A DNA stretch of 64,000 nt, taken from contig JAKULF010000001.1 of NCBI GenBank assembly GCA_022661535.1, positions 310,001 through 374,000 on the forward strand. The letters run 5' to 3'. The position numbers and the translations under genes were made by a program. This document shows positions 11,294 through 22,948 of this stretch, in pieces (the first letter of the stretch is position 1; every line of letters starts with the position of its first letter). This DNA comes from Eutypa lata (lineage: Eukaryota > Ascomycota > Sordariomycetes > Xylariales > Diatrypaceae). The notes under the pieces are model-generated. The model worked only from the letters and a program-made list of their open reading frames with translations. It did not search any database and was not told where the DNA came from.

Positions 11294-12938
11294 GGAATCC
11301 GCACGGCAGCAGCCCCCACCCCCCTTCTCAATATGTTTTATTTTCATTCCATTCCGATTTCATGGGTTAAAAGGAGAGAGATAGAGAGTTCTTAATTCAA
11401 TGGATCTTTTAGAATTATCATTCTGGAGTGGCAACATCTCCTGTCATTAATTAGTAGCTTGCCTGGAGCGCTTACGAAACGGATGTAAGCTAGTATAGGT
11501 AACTAGTTGACCTTTGAACGGCCGAGGGAATTTTAGACCAAGGCAGAATCGTAAGATAGTCTCACCGAGAGTTCTAGCTTGGATTACAAAGAAAGAAAAA
11601 AAGGATCGGTATCGTGCGATGATAGAGTAACGAGTACGTGATGAAATATTGATAAAAATGTTGCATTTCCGCGCAGTTCAACGACCCAATTTTCAGCTTG
11701 GTCGATTTTTCTGCAAGCGCAACTAGTTTTAATTCACAGTTGGCAATAACTTATCAACCAATGCCATTTCCTCGAGTAGGTAATACATAAGGGGAGATAA
11801 ACGTCTCAGACTTACCTGTCATTATCAACATGGATTATGTTAAAAGAGACAACAAATATTTGAAATTTTGGAGGGGTATGCATACTGATATGCATCCTTA
11901 TCAGTAGAGATCTTCCCCAGGGTTGTTGTGCGTGCATTCGGGGTATGCAGTATGCTATGCTGGTGCCAAGCCCGCGGAGAAGGTTATCTCTGAACGATCG
12001 AGACCAGGTGGAACCACCAATTGACCAGAAGATGCGGATGTCGTAAGTAGGTAGGTAATTAACTTGCTAACTACCTCCTACTAGGCAGCTAGGTAGTCAC
12101 TACGGTTCTGTTTACGTAGTGCAGTGAAGTGCCACTTAAAAAGAAGAAGAAGAGAAAAAACGGAGGTGACAGCTGTCTCACTTGCCGAATGCTACCGTTA
12201 CAAGCTCCGTAGCCCGATGAGCCCGACGTACCCGATGTACCCGACGTCGCCAAACCAACCTGTGGGTAAGTAGGTAAGTAGGTAGTAGGTAAGTAGGCAA
12301 CGCGCGAGTAATAAGGTGGCACCATCCATCCATTGCAACACTCCCCGGGGAACGGCGAGAACGCACGTGTGGATTTTCGCGGCAGTGATAGAACTACGCA
12401 CCGGCAGCTAGAGGGGGGCAAGAACCCACGGAAGAGAGGAGTCGAGGAGTCGGTTGTAGTATGTAGGTAATGGGAAAATTATGATTCGTCGGTAGAAAAG
12501 TGATATATAAAGCGGGAGGGTTGCCCTGGTCGTCGGTATTTTGGGGTATTGGAAACAGAGGTAGTAGGTATGAAAGAAAGGGTAACACAGCAGAGTGCCC
12601 AATCCAGATAAGCGACCCAGGTTTGATTTGATACCATAACTGAAAAGTCACTTCAATATAAGTCAATCACTTCCACACGTGCATTATTCCCGGGAGACGG
12701 TATATACCTACCTACATAGGTATATATATATACACATATATACATATATTGCTTCATCACTCTTGCCCCTCCGACGACCCCTGGAAAAGGACCTCCCTCC
12801 CTCCCTCCTTCCTTCCTTCCTGTCTTCCCTTCCCCTTGATATCATATCTATTACCAAGATCACCACCACCACCACCACCACTACTACCACCACCATCACC
12901 AACACCAAACAACTAAAGCAAACAAACAAAACCCAACC
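11294..12938. other. Intergenic region / flavohemoglobin promoter
   Basis: No gene is seen. The right half is typical of a long fungal promoter and leader: TAGG tracts at 12045-12060 and 12266-12298, an AT repeat near 12719-12748, a pyrimidine run CTCCCTCC..CTTCC at 12799-12834 and an ACC repeat at 12861-12906, ending in CAACCATGG at the next start codon. Confidence 0.6.
12861..12906 (+). repeat. ACC trinucleotide repeat in the flavohemoglobin leader
   Basis: An imperfect run of ACC with ACT/ATC variants sits 33 bases before the ATG, inside the probable 5' untranslated region. Confidence 0.7.
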
Positions 12939-14210
12939 ATGGCAGCCGTAGCAGCCCCCATCACGCCGTCCCAAATCGCCATCGTGAAATCGACGGCGCC
13001 CCTCCTCCGGGAGCACGGCGTGGAGATCACGACGCTCTTCTACGGCAACATGCTGCGGGCGCACCCGGAGCTGCACAACATCTTCAGCGACATGAGCCAG
13101 GCGACGGGGCGGCAGGCGCGGGCGCTGGCGGGCGCCGTGCTCGCCTACGCGGCCCACGTGGACGACCTGGGGCGGCTGGCCGCGGCCGTGGAGCGCATCG
13201 CGCACAAGCACGCGAGCCTGGGCGTGACGCCGGCCCAGTACGCCGTCGTGGGCGAGTTCCTGATCCCGGCCGTGGCCGCGGTGCTGGGGCCCGCCGCCGT
13301 GACGCCCGCCGTGGCCGAGGCCTGGACCGCGGCGTACGGGGCGCTCGCCGACGTCTTCATCCGGCGCGAGGCGCAGCTGTACGCCGGCTTCGACGCCGAC
13401 AGCGACGGCGGCTGGAAGGAGGGGTGGCGGCGCTTCCGCATCCAGCGCAAGGTCCCCGAGTCGGCGGAGATCACGAGCTTCTACCTCGCGCCCGAGGACG
13501 GGAGGCCGCTGCCCCTGTTCCGCCCGGGCCAGTACGTCAGCCTGCACGTCTTCGTCGCCGAGCTCGGGTACCTCCAGCCGCGGCAGTACTCGCTGAGCGA
13601 CGCGCCCCGCAGCGACTACTACCGCATCAGCGTGAAGAGGGAGGAGGGCAAGGAGGACGCCGGCATCCCGGGGCTGATCTCGAACCGGCTGCACGCGGAG
13701 TACAAGGAGGGCGACATCGTCGAGCTGTCGCACCCGGCGGGCGAGTTCTTCGTCGACCCCGCCACGCTGTCCTCCGAGAGCGAGGCGCCGCTCGCGCTGA
13801 TCTCCGCCGGCGTCGGCATCACGCCCATGGTCTCGATCCTGAACAGCACCGTCGCCTCGGGGTCGAGGCGCCCGATCGCCTGGGTGCACGGCGCGCACAG
13901 CTCCGAGGTGCGCGCCTTCGGCGGCCACATCCGCGATGTGCTCGCCAAGAACCCGAATGTCGAGGCCAGCGTGTTCCTCTCCCAGGTGCAGAAGGAGAAG
14001 GAGGTCCAGGGCGTCGACTACCACCACGAGGGCCGCATCGACCTGGATAAGCTCGACCCCAACAAGCGCCTCTTCTTGAACGATGCGACCGCCGAGTACT
14101 ACGTCTGCGGGCCCTTCGGCTTCATGTCCGATATCAAGACCTATTTGGTGGCGAAGGGCGTGGACGCGGGTAGAGTCCATATGGAGGTGTTTGGTACAGG
14201 TGACGAATAA
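12939..14210 (+). CDS. Flavohemoglobin (nitric oxide dioxygenase)
   Basis: This single exon encodes 423 aa, normal for the family. Residues 8-150 are the globin domain, with the proximal heme-ligand His at about residue 91 in IAHKHASLGV and the usual FYGNML and HPEL segments before it. Residues 165-275 form the FAD-binding barrel with the RQYSLSD motif. Residues 285-415 form the NAD(P)H-binding domain with GVGITPM and YYVCGPFGFM. The enzyme turns NO and O2 into nitrate with NAD(P)H and so protects against nitrosative stress. No mitochondrial presequence is visible, which points to the cytosolic form; fungi often also have a mitochondrial one. The start ATG has a strong context (ACCATGG). The gene is very GC-rich at third positions, unlike its AT-richer flanks, and this GC richness opens a long antisense ORF that is not a gene. 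Confidence 0.96.
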   Translation: MAAVAAPITPSQIAIVKSTAPLLREHGVEITTLFYGNMLRAHPELHNIFSDMSQATGRQARALAGAVLAYAAHVDDLGRLAAAVERIAHKHASLGVTPAQYAVVGEFLIPAVAAVLGPAAVTPAVAEAWTAAYGALADVFIRREAQLYAGFDADSDGGWKEGWRRFRIQRKVPESAEITSFYLAPEDGRPLPLFRPGQYVSLHVFVAELGYLQPRQYSLSDAPRSDYYRISVKREEGKEDAGIPGLISNRLHAEYKEGDIVELSHPAGEFFVDPATLSSESEAPLALISAGVGITPMVSILNSTVASGSRRPIAWVHGAHSSEVRAFGGHIRDVLAKNPNVEASVFLSQVQKEKEVQGVDYHHEGRIDLDKLDPNKRLFLNDATAEYYVCGPFGFMSDIKTYLVAKGVDAGRVHMEVFGTGDE

Positions 14211-16140
14211 ATGGGGTGTTGCTGCCATGGAGTAGAGGTCCGCTAGCGAGTAGGAAGTAAAGGATACTTTGGTTGCATATACGTATTTACACAATTCATG
14301 GAGTTAGGAGCATACCCAGGGAGCATTGGGAAATATCATACCACTTCTTCTTCTTTCTCTTCTCTCTTCACTCATCTGATAGTCTACGTTAATTCACGGG
14401 TTTTTCGTATCATGACGAATGTCTTCTCTTGCATTCTCTCCTGCTAAAATAATGCCAGCCTCCGTCTAGCACCTTTAGCCTCCTAAGAGACCCATGGTAA
14501 GGCTAAAACTGTTCATTGTGTAGGGTCATAAATGGACGCCTTTTAGCTAATGAAGTAAAGCGAGGGTCGAGATAGCACTCTAGGTATGTAACTGGGAGGT
14601 GATTTACTACGGGCTTGCTTTTGTTTTCCTTGCATGGTGGCAAAGCTATAATGAGCGCTATACCTACCACACAAAATTCACTTTCTGACTTGATAGCAGA
14701 GCCAGGGTTTCTCTCAGTAACAAAATAACTTTGCAGTTGAAGCCGTTAGGGGCGGCACTAGTTACTCACTCTGGAAGAGACGGCCCGTCTAAGGATGGTG
14801 TCCACACCCTTATACCACATGAACATTTCCTACTTATTGTATGATTATTTTATCACAGCTGAAGAATGAATAACATTCATAACTATTGATGAACATGACC
14901 TATTTTCCCAGCTTGAACTACTATTTGATTGGTTGCTTACCATGTAAGGTCGCCGACCATGATAACACTGATCGCCATCCCCCTAATAAGCCAAACAGAA
15001 CCTGAACCGCCATCTCGATCTACTGCATTTACGTAACGTTCCAGACGCCCTAAACAAGATACTTTCACCGAACTTGACTAGGTCTCCCTTGATTGACCCG
15101 GATGGCTACAGGTAATCAAGGTATATATATATATATTGAAATGGCGTAGTGGAATGCAGTAAGCGTAAGGTAGGACTTTTCAAGGACTTACATTAGTTGG
15201 ATAGTTCGAAGAGGATGCGGGCCCGGTGGAAATCCAATCTAAGCTATGGGAGAGCCTAGGAGGTTCGCCCGAGTAAGTGTAAGATGGGAATAAGATATTA
15301 AAGTTCCATTTTGAAGATTATACAGCATCGACTGAGATGGCAAGCCTTAGATCATGGGTTTCACGGTACACATTAATATCAAATGCCCCAAGCTTGCATG
15401 TATTAACAAATGAAGGATGATATATAATTAAGCTTTTTTTTTTTTGGTTGGTAAGACAAACAGGAACAATAATTACCTCCATAGCGCAAAACAGTAGTAA
15501 CATTCTCAGCTCTGTAGACTCAACTCCAATCTCACCGATTTTCTTGTCGTAATACTTGTACAACCTGAACCCTGTTTTCCCAACACAAGTAACTATTCCC
15601 AATAGAATGTCCATTCGTAATTGAGATTAATGTGTTATGTGATCATATTAGGTGAAAGGTTGAGTTGGCGACGTGATTTTCTTTCGACGAACAGAGGTCA
15701 TCCACCATCCGATCCAAACGAGGAGACTTGAAGGAAGTAGAATCAGGAAAGGATGGTGAAGGGGCCTTAGTGTCGTTTGGTTTCATATCGCAAAATTCAT
15801 AACCATAATGTGTCCAAGCTGCTGAGCAAGGCGGTAGCCTGCTGGGCGTAGGATGTCGTAGACGTATTATTTCGTAAATTCTCTGCTCAAGATGAGTGCT
15901 TCCTGCATGGTGAGGACTGCCATATGTCGATTGGTCCGTACCAGGACCTAGCTGAAATGCATCTCGTGCTATCAGGCCATGGGAAGGAGGAAATTAGACA
16001 AAGAAAAAGAGACAAAACAGGGGAAGGCAAAAGCAAAATGTAGAACTCCGAAACTATACAGGTGATCTTATTCGCTTAACTCAATGCGTAGTCGGGGTGA
16101 GATCGCACCGGACCTACGAGTACTTGCAGGGACAGGGTGA
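14211..16140. other. Intergenic region
   Basis: No gene is recognised. A reverse ORF of 98 codons at 15318-15614 has no recognisable features. A short TA run lies near 15122-15136 and a T10 run near 15435. The right end (about 15650-16140) is probably the 3' untranslated region of the PUF gene that ends at 16141. Confidence 0.55.
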
Positions 16141-18930
16141 TCAATGGTAACCCCGGCCTCCATAGCGAGATGTTGGGGCCATACGTCCGAAGCCACTGCC
16201 AACGCCGGGACCTGGTCGAGTAGCGACAGCAGGGTTGGTGCAAAGCATGCCGACACGGGATCCAAACTTAGACCCTCGGAGAGACACCATGTGCTTGCGG
16301 ATATGGGCGGCAACAATATCCTTGTGATGGGCACCGGCGTGAGTCAAAATCCATTGGATCAAGTAGTTGCCATATTGATCGCTTGCGATATCTATGAGCG
16401 GGATGCGCGGACGATTGATGCGACCTTCGCAGACGCGATCAAGGTATCGATTAAGGAACTCAGCTCCTCCGATCTTCAGGCACTTCTTAACTACCTTGGA
16501 GGCATACTGATCCGTACTGTACTCAGCAGCGTATTTGATGACGTGATCAACAGCCCGACTTCGATCACCAGGAGCACCATGCTCGCAAATGTGTTGAATA
16601 CACCAATTGCCAAATTGGCCGTGGGAAACAATGTCGATGTTCATAAGAACTTCCTCGATGCATGGACGCTAACGATGGGTTAGAACAAACTACCAATCTT
16701 GTATAGTAGTTAAGTACATACCTTATCTTCCTCGAGGCAATTCTCAAAGATATTCTGCACCACGAGACTGCCAGTCTCCCCAAGGGCAACGTCATGCCAT
16801 ATACCGCGAAGGGCTAGGTTGACGTGCTTCATGATTTCAGGTGGGGATGTAGTCCATCGAAGCTCAAAGAGTTTCTGCCACACATGGCAGGCATAGCGAT
16901 GCATAACCGTGCGAGGGATATCCTTAAGAAGCTCCTGAACCATATCGTGTTTATCCTCTTCGGGGACGGAGTCAAAGGCCTTCTGAACGACATGGCATCC
17001 AAATGAATCAATAGAGAGCTGGAGCGTGTTGCCTTTGATAGCTTGGGCAATCTTGATCACCTGCTCGGGTGTTCCATGCTCAAAGCATCTCTGGACGAGG
17101 AAGTTCCCGAAGCGGTTAACCATCAAAGGGTAGGCTTGAGCAACGATGGCCTCGACAATTGCATACTTCTGGTCCGGTGTTCCAACCTTTAGCTTTTGCT
17201 GTAGGAAGATGGATGCCTGTTGATCATTGTTGCAGACAATCTTCTCGACAATGTAGTTCCAATCGCAGTTGACGTTCCGATCCAGAAGTCGTCGATAATT
17301 CAAAGGTTCCGTGGTTGGCAGGTACGTCTGACTCTCTGGGGCAGCAGGCTGTAAAGTATCTGGGGTTAGTTCCGCACATCTCAGGGGTCTTCGAGGGATT
17401 GGAAGGCTCACCTCAGTCTTCCATGGTGCTTCGCCTGATGTTGATGTGAATTCACTAGCCAACGGAGATAACGGTGTGCCGATCACTGATGGCTGGTAGC
17501 TGGAATACATTCCTGTACTACCAATGGGACCCTGAGGGGGGCTTATCATGCTCTGGCTAGCATCGAAATGACCGGGGCCATTGTTGTAAGCGGTGTTGAA
17601 TCCCGTATTGGGACCTAGACTTTGTGACACATAGCGGCTGTCAAATCTTCCGCTTCTTCGGCCACCAGGTGGTCTAATAGTCAAGTCGTAATCCGGGGTC
17701 AGGCGATCGCTTCGATAGTTATCTGAGCTTTGAGCATTGTAGGGCATGCTGGGCTCCATGTAACCCTGGCTGTTGCTTCGGATAGGCCAGGGTTGGCTCT
17801 GGGATAGTTCAGGAGTCGGAAGACTACCCTGTGGATAGGCACTCTGGGAAGGCTTAACGTTACCCCAGATGTTGCGGGAACGATTGAAGCCGGTGGCTGA
17901 TAGTGCATCGCTGGTATCGGAACGAGTGTCATCATAGGTCGGCCAGGCACCTCCGTTGTCACGAGGCACTGATGCTTGATTTCCTGTATTGAAGGAGTTG
18001 AGGCCAGGAATTCGTACAGCGTTCAGGCCTTTCTGGCTTCCAGATTGGCCCTCACCATCGAGGGGTGCACTAGTAAGAGCAGGATGTACTACTGGTCGAG
18101 GTTGCTCTCTGTGGATAAGCTCATGACTTAAGTGGGTGATTTTGTTCTGGGCCTGTGCCAACTGTAGCTTCAGACGTAGCAACTCATCACTATCGCCGTT
18201 GCTATCGTTCAGCTGCGCGCTGGCAGGCCGAGTAGCCGGGGCCATACCGCCAAAGGTGTCAGTAGCGGGGGTAATGGGCACAGAGTTGCTTGAAGAGCCA
18301 TAGTCCAGCATATGGGGATACATAGTCCCGCCCTCAGCACTCTTGATGGCGTCACCTTGCTTGTGAAGGGATGCTTGCTGCTTGGAAAGCTTTGCAAGTA
18401 GTGAGTCGACAGGGTTTGCTTCAGGATTGGTGGGGTGACCGGTAGGCTCATGGCTAAGCTTCATCTTCTGCTTCAATTAGCTTTGTAGGTTTAGGAATTG
18501 AGAACAAGAAGTTTACCTTAGGACAGCTCTGATTGACCAAAGAAGAGGTCGAAAGTGCACTGACCGACTTCTTCAAGGAAGGAGGACCATCCGGATCCTG
18601 TGAGGAACTGTTAGTTGCGATGGTATTGTATGTGGATGTTATTAGATGAAGGTAGAGGATGGACAAGTGAATAGTGATGAAGTGATGATATTAAGAAAAT
18701 TGATAACATGATGACTCCCAGACCAACTCGCGCCACAAATCACATTGGCACAACAAACACACGACATAGATACTTACCAGTTGGAATCGGAGGAGAGACG
18801 TAAGGATTTCACTTACATTGGCCTGAGAGGAATCCTCCTTGCCAACCTTGATGTTCTCCTCCATCTGCGTAGATTTGGCCCCTGGCGTACGACGTAGGCC
18901 GGGAGACCCAGTCGAGGCACTGGCGGACAT
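16141..18930 (-). CDS. Pumilio/PUF-family RNA-binding protein
   Basis: Five exons on the minus strand (18930-18817, 18597-18517, 18467-17412, 17348-16722, 16668-16141) give 801 aa in frame. Residues 1-430 are low-complexity and rich in S, P, Q, N and G, with a short helix LLRLKLQLAQAQNKITHL near residue 145. Residues 435-780 form the PUF homology domain. Successive repeats show RNA-reading triplets such as NRFGNFLVQ, DSFGCHVVQ, HRYACHVWQ, GQFGNWCIQ and DQYGNYLIQ, each ending in Q two positions before the helix turn. PUF proteins bind 3' untranslated regions carrying UGUA-like sites and drive mRNA decay, repression or localisation in the cytosol. Two repeats (ETGSLVVQ, DQYASKVVK) depart from the common code, so target preference may differ from Puf3/Puf4. 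The first intron (219 nt) is long for this genome. The 63-nt third intron has no stop and could be retained. Confidence 0.93.
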
Positions 18931-20760
18931 TTGTGTTTTGGGGAACGTGTAGGTGATTGCAATGTTGTTTTTTTATCCTTTTCCGATTTACTTCAACCCT
19001 TAATTCCTCAAAACAAAATGAGAGATGGCAGAGATGCCTGAATAACAAGCGAGTAGATAGGTAATTTGTGTGAAAAGAGAATGATGGATGATTTGGTGAA
19101 TAGTTAGTTGGGGTGGATGGATGGGATTGAGTGACGGATCGTGAAGGTGCAGAGAAATGGAGATGACAAAGATCTGGCTTTTAAATATTAAGATGGAAGG
19201 ACCCAACTGTCGAAAATTGGTAGTGGATTTAGTTAGGACAGATAGTTCCTGCCAAATACCAGATATTATCAGAGAATTGGCAATGTATCGTAATTGACCG
19301 GTTCCTGAGTTACCTTTCCAGGTATCTTCTAGATGCGAGATTTGAAGGCAGGTTGCAATTGTAGTGGGTTAGCCTAAAGCAGGTGGTCACTAATCAAGAG
19401 TGTACCTAGGTAGATTGTTAGGCAGGCAGGGCAGGTAAGTAGCAGAAAACAAACTACGTGTATGTGTGTATGCTTGAATTCAGTGTGGAAAGTGTTAGGT
19501 GAATTGGATGCAAATTCCCCTATCAAGGTTGATGGACGAATGTATCGTGCGTGCAGAGATCCATCAATAATAGAGACCTTGAAAAAGGATTGAGATGAAG
19601 GAAAACAGAAGATGGTAATCTCTGATCTCGGTGGGTATTCGGGTGATTTGGAAGGAGAGTAGGTAGGTAAGGTACATAGGTAGGTGGCAGGTAAAGTAAG
19701 TATCGATAGAATTGAGGACAGAGGGAAGTGAGATGGGCTTAATAGGATAGGAAATGCCTGAGGAAGTTGATCTGATATATGTAGGTACCTAGTGTGTATG
19801 TGTGTATGTGTGTATGTGTGTGTGCAATTGGCATTGGATCTAAAAGGTAGGACTGCCTACTTACCTGGTAGATTAGGCAGTTATAAATTGCAGGTTAGGA
19901 CATCCGTTATTCAATTCAATGTTGGGATCATGTTGGTGTTCCAGTCAGTTGGGTACATAGGTAGGTAATCGACTGACTTGATTACTTGCTTCATACCGAA
20001 TAAATAAAGGAAGCCGCGATTTGGTCAAGAAAGTAAAAGAAACAGAACCCGTCTTTTCGGGTGGGTAGTATAACCGTAACTGCATTTTTGCAACATGAGC
20101 ATGTTGACCATCGCTGTTGGCTCTGTTTATTGACTGCATTTGCGCTGCACTGCACCTCAGCAACATAAAAAACCACTTGACAACGGCGGATCCAAGTCTT
20201 GTGCCACCAACCCCAGAAACTGAGCAAATAGATTGCTTCTTCAATTCCGCATTCGGGTATAATCCAGTATTTCTACCGTGACATTTCTTTTAACTTCTAA
20301 CTCTTGAGATGGCACTTGGCATTCAATTGAGCTAACCACTAACCTGACCCAGGAATTATCACATGCTGGTAACTATGGAACAAACCCCTGAATATGCTGG
20401 AATAACATAGTAGATAACCCATATTAACATACCTACATGCACTAATCAAACCCTTCAAGTTTGCTCGCTTGGGTTGACTAAATCCGGGCTACAGTCCGGT
20501 TAGAAAATGAGGATTACCCGAGATTAGATAATAGGGCTCTTCTAGAGCATAGAATTCGCTCCAACTATGTTAAACAGGCACCTGCTGGTAGTGGTCAAGA
20601 GGGGCACACGAGGTCGTTGATCGGATGATCGATAAGGCTTCCAGTGAGGAATGTAAGAAACATATTACCGATGCAATCGTTGATCTCATTGAATCTACCA
20701 CGCTCTATGTCCGACCCAACGCCATAAATATTGTACATATTGAGTGCAGACCACCACAAC
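18931..20760. other. Intergenic region / upstream region of the PUF gene
   Basis: No gene is supported. Purine-rich repeats and TAGG tracts (19420-19440, 19660-19690) and a GTAT/GT microsatellite at 19793-19824 lie in what should be the PUF promoter. Short reverse ORFs at 19945-20244 look like chance. Confidence 0.55.
19793..19824. repeat. TGTGTA microsatellite
   Basis: Four alternating TGTGTATG units followed by TGTGTGTG form an imperfect microsatellite in non-coding DNA. Confidence 0.75.
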
Positions 20761-21246
20761 TCAATCATTTTTTCGCTTTGTTTCCGTCGCTGTCAGTATA
20801 ATATTCCGATAGAATGGGGACGGTGTATTTACCTGCAGAGGCAACCCTCTTCTTCTTTGGTGCGTTCTTCCCGCGTGATTTTAATCTGTCATGGAGTTAG
20901 TCGGTTGCCCCCTAACGGTCGAAGGCCTATGATAACTTGCCCTGCTAAATGCTCTTGGCGATCATCCTCCTCATCGTTGATCACCTCCAGATTGTAAGGC
21001 TTGAAGGCTTTGGCAAGTGTATTCAGATCGGGTCCTCTCGGGGGGTAGTATTTGACTAATGACGGCCCTCGTAACCGTTGGCGTAAGATCTTGTTGCCCA
21101 TTCGCACTCCGTCCGGGTTGTAGGTGGTCGAGAAGATTTGGCATTGTACCTATCTTATTGTTAGTTTCATTTGCAGGAATAGATATTATAAGAGTACATC
21201 TACTTACCTTCATGAGGGCTAATAGCCTGGCTCGTGAAACCTCCAT
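20761..21246 (-). CDS. Mitochondrial small-subunit ribosomal protein mS33 (Rsm27)
   Basis: Four exons on the minus strand (21246-21208, 21149-20941, 20885-20833, 20789-20761) give 109 aa, the usual size for mS33. The N-terminus reads MEVSRARLLALMK, followed by the family core RMGNKILRQRLRGPSLVKYYP, an acidic NDEEDDRQEH segment, and a basic tail KSRGKNAPKKKRVAS typical of fungal mS33. The protein belongs to the small subunit of the mitochondrial ribosome and is imported into the matrix. The second intron (20886-20940) starts with GC rather than GT (GG then GCAAGT) and ends in CAG; only this choice keeps the reading frame and the family sequence. The gene is head-to-head with the RNase III gene, with 416 bases between start codons, so the two may share a promoter region. 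Confidence 0.92.
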
Positions 21247-21662
21247 CTTGTGACGGGTATGGAGCTGACGCGATAGTATTCTTCTTAACCCTTAGACTTT
21301 TTCGCAAGCAAAACAATTGGGTTGAAGTTCTACGAGGCTGAAAGTGGATCGCCAATCCGCTGCGCCGTTAGTATGCAGCTTCACACAAAAGACTGCAACC
21401 TTCCATCCGTTACGGATAGTGCGATATTGTTTAATCGGGTGGGGCTACTTGCAGATGGGACAGTGTTAAGATTTAAGATCGCACACGGTTAAGGCTTAAA
21501 TTGAGTTCAACCAAATAAACTTCAGACAAAATATGCATACCCAGGTACCTAAGTTCGTATAAAGGAAATAAGATCCTACCATTGAACACAATTACTCCCA
21601 TTCGTTATTCAGCCATTGTATGATTTAATGCTTAGCCTTTCAAATCTAGCATCATAATCGAC
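21247..21662. promoter_or_regulatory. Divergent promoter region between mS33 and RNase III
   Basis: These 416 bases separate two start codons pointing away from each other and hold no other gene. They should contain both promoters. I see no well-known factor site that I can name with confidence. Confidence 0.5.
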
Positions 21663-22948
21663 ATGTCGAAGCGCTCCTTTATAGAGTACTCTACGGAGGG
21701 CCCAAGTGATCTCTCGCAAATGATTCGTCATGCAGATGAGTTACTGAGAGCAGCGCATGCTTTGAAGCATGATCTTGTAGCCTTTCGCGCAAACCCCGAG
21801 CCAGAAAGCGATGTGCATGCAATTCTCAGGCGTCACAACCGAAAAATCCGGTTAAGCACCCAATGGCTAGGCCAGGATGATGTAAGTATCATGCAAGCTT
21901 GTCTATTAATCTATAGGAATCTAAACTAATCTGTTTGCAGGTCAATTCATCAAGTCAACAGACCATTCCATCTCCAAAGGCTAGGAAGATTGAGAATTGT
22001 CAAGATGTTACACCCATCTTGCCGACAGCTTTGGCTATACCTCCTCCAACTTCTCTTACACGGTGGATACCTAATGATATCCCGTCGCATGGGCTGCCAC
22101 CATTGCCGCCAGTTCTAAACCCACTGCTAGAACAGGCCGCGCTCACCCATTCTGGAATGGTAGCTAAGCTCACTGATATGAGTTACGAGAGACTTGAATG
22201 GATTGGGGACGCCTATCTATATCTGATATCATCGGCCTTCATCTTCCAAACATTTCCGAACTTGTCCACCGGGCGATCTGCACAACTACGAGAGAAGCTG
22301 GTCAAGAATGAGACCCTGTCATCATATACCCTACAGTATCACCTTAACGAGAGAACCAAGTTCCCAGCCGAATTCGATCTGCATGGTAGAGTAGGCGGAT
22401 CCCAAGCATCTCAAAAAGCGAAGAAGAAGGTGCTCGGTGATGTTTTCGAGGCTTACGTTGCAGCGGCTATCCTGGGCGATTCGGATGGTCTATCACGGGT
22501 TGTAACATGGTTGAAGGTGCTCTGGAGTACATCGATATCGAAGGAGATTCAAGACGAGCACAAGACCCAAACAACGAGATCCATCAATTCAGCCGAGAGC
22601 GGAAATAGCAATGGCAATAGCAACAGTGTCGAAGCTACTGACCAGTATCTGAATGCCAAGGTCGTCTTGGCAAAGACCATTGGCAGCAAAGGTGTCAGGA
22701 TCTCCTACGAGGATCTTGGCGAACCCAAGAAAGCAAAAGATTCTGGACTTCCACTCTTCACTGTCGGTGTATTCCTAGATGGATGGGGTGAGACTCACCT
22801 CCAGTTAGGTTATGGAAGCGGCCTATCTAAAAAGGAGGCAGGCGCTAGGGCAGCGCAGAAAGCCCTGAACAATGACAAGCTGATTAAAAGGTTTGAGGCC
22901 AAGAAGCTTGATTTCCAGGCTGCAATCCAGAGTCAGGATGGGCAATGA
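21663..22948 (+). CDS. Ribonuclease III (Rnt1-like) with C-terminal dsRNA-binding domain
   Basis: Two exons (21663-21881 and 21941-22948; 59-nt intron) encode 408 aa. Residues 125-260 hold the RNase III domain. The signature YERLEWIGDAYLYLI carries the metal-binding Glu and Asp, and the second pair is in KVLGDVFEAYVAAAI. Residues 312-385 look like a dsRNA-binding domain (FLDGWGETHLQLGYGSGLSK then a KEAGARAAQKAL helix). There is one RNase III domain and no helicase or PAZ, so this is the Rnt1/Pac1 type that processes pre-rRNA and snRNA precursors in the nucleus, not a Dicer. An S/N-rich linker at about 290-305 separates the domains. The N-terminal 100 residues contain a helical, charged stretch without known motifs. 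The intron junction after GAT GAT is the canonical GTAAGT. Confidence 0.93.

Noticed and set aside
12708..14294. 528-codon reverse ORF opposite the flavohemoglobin gene
   Set aside because: It is a shadow of a GC-rich gene. Composition is R/A/G/H-rich with no domain, and the plus strand has a complete enzyme.
20889..20940. Reading the mS33 second exon on to a stop at 20889
   Set aside because: That tail is unlike the family, whereas the GC-AG splice restores the basic fungal mS33 tail.
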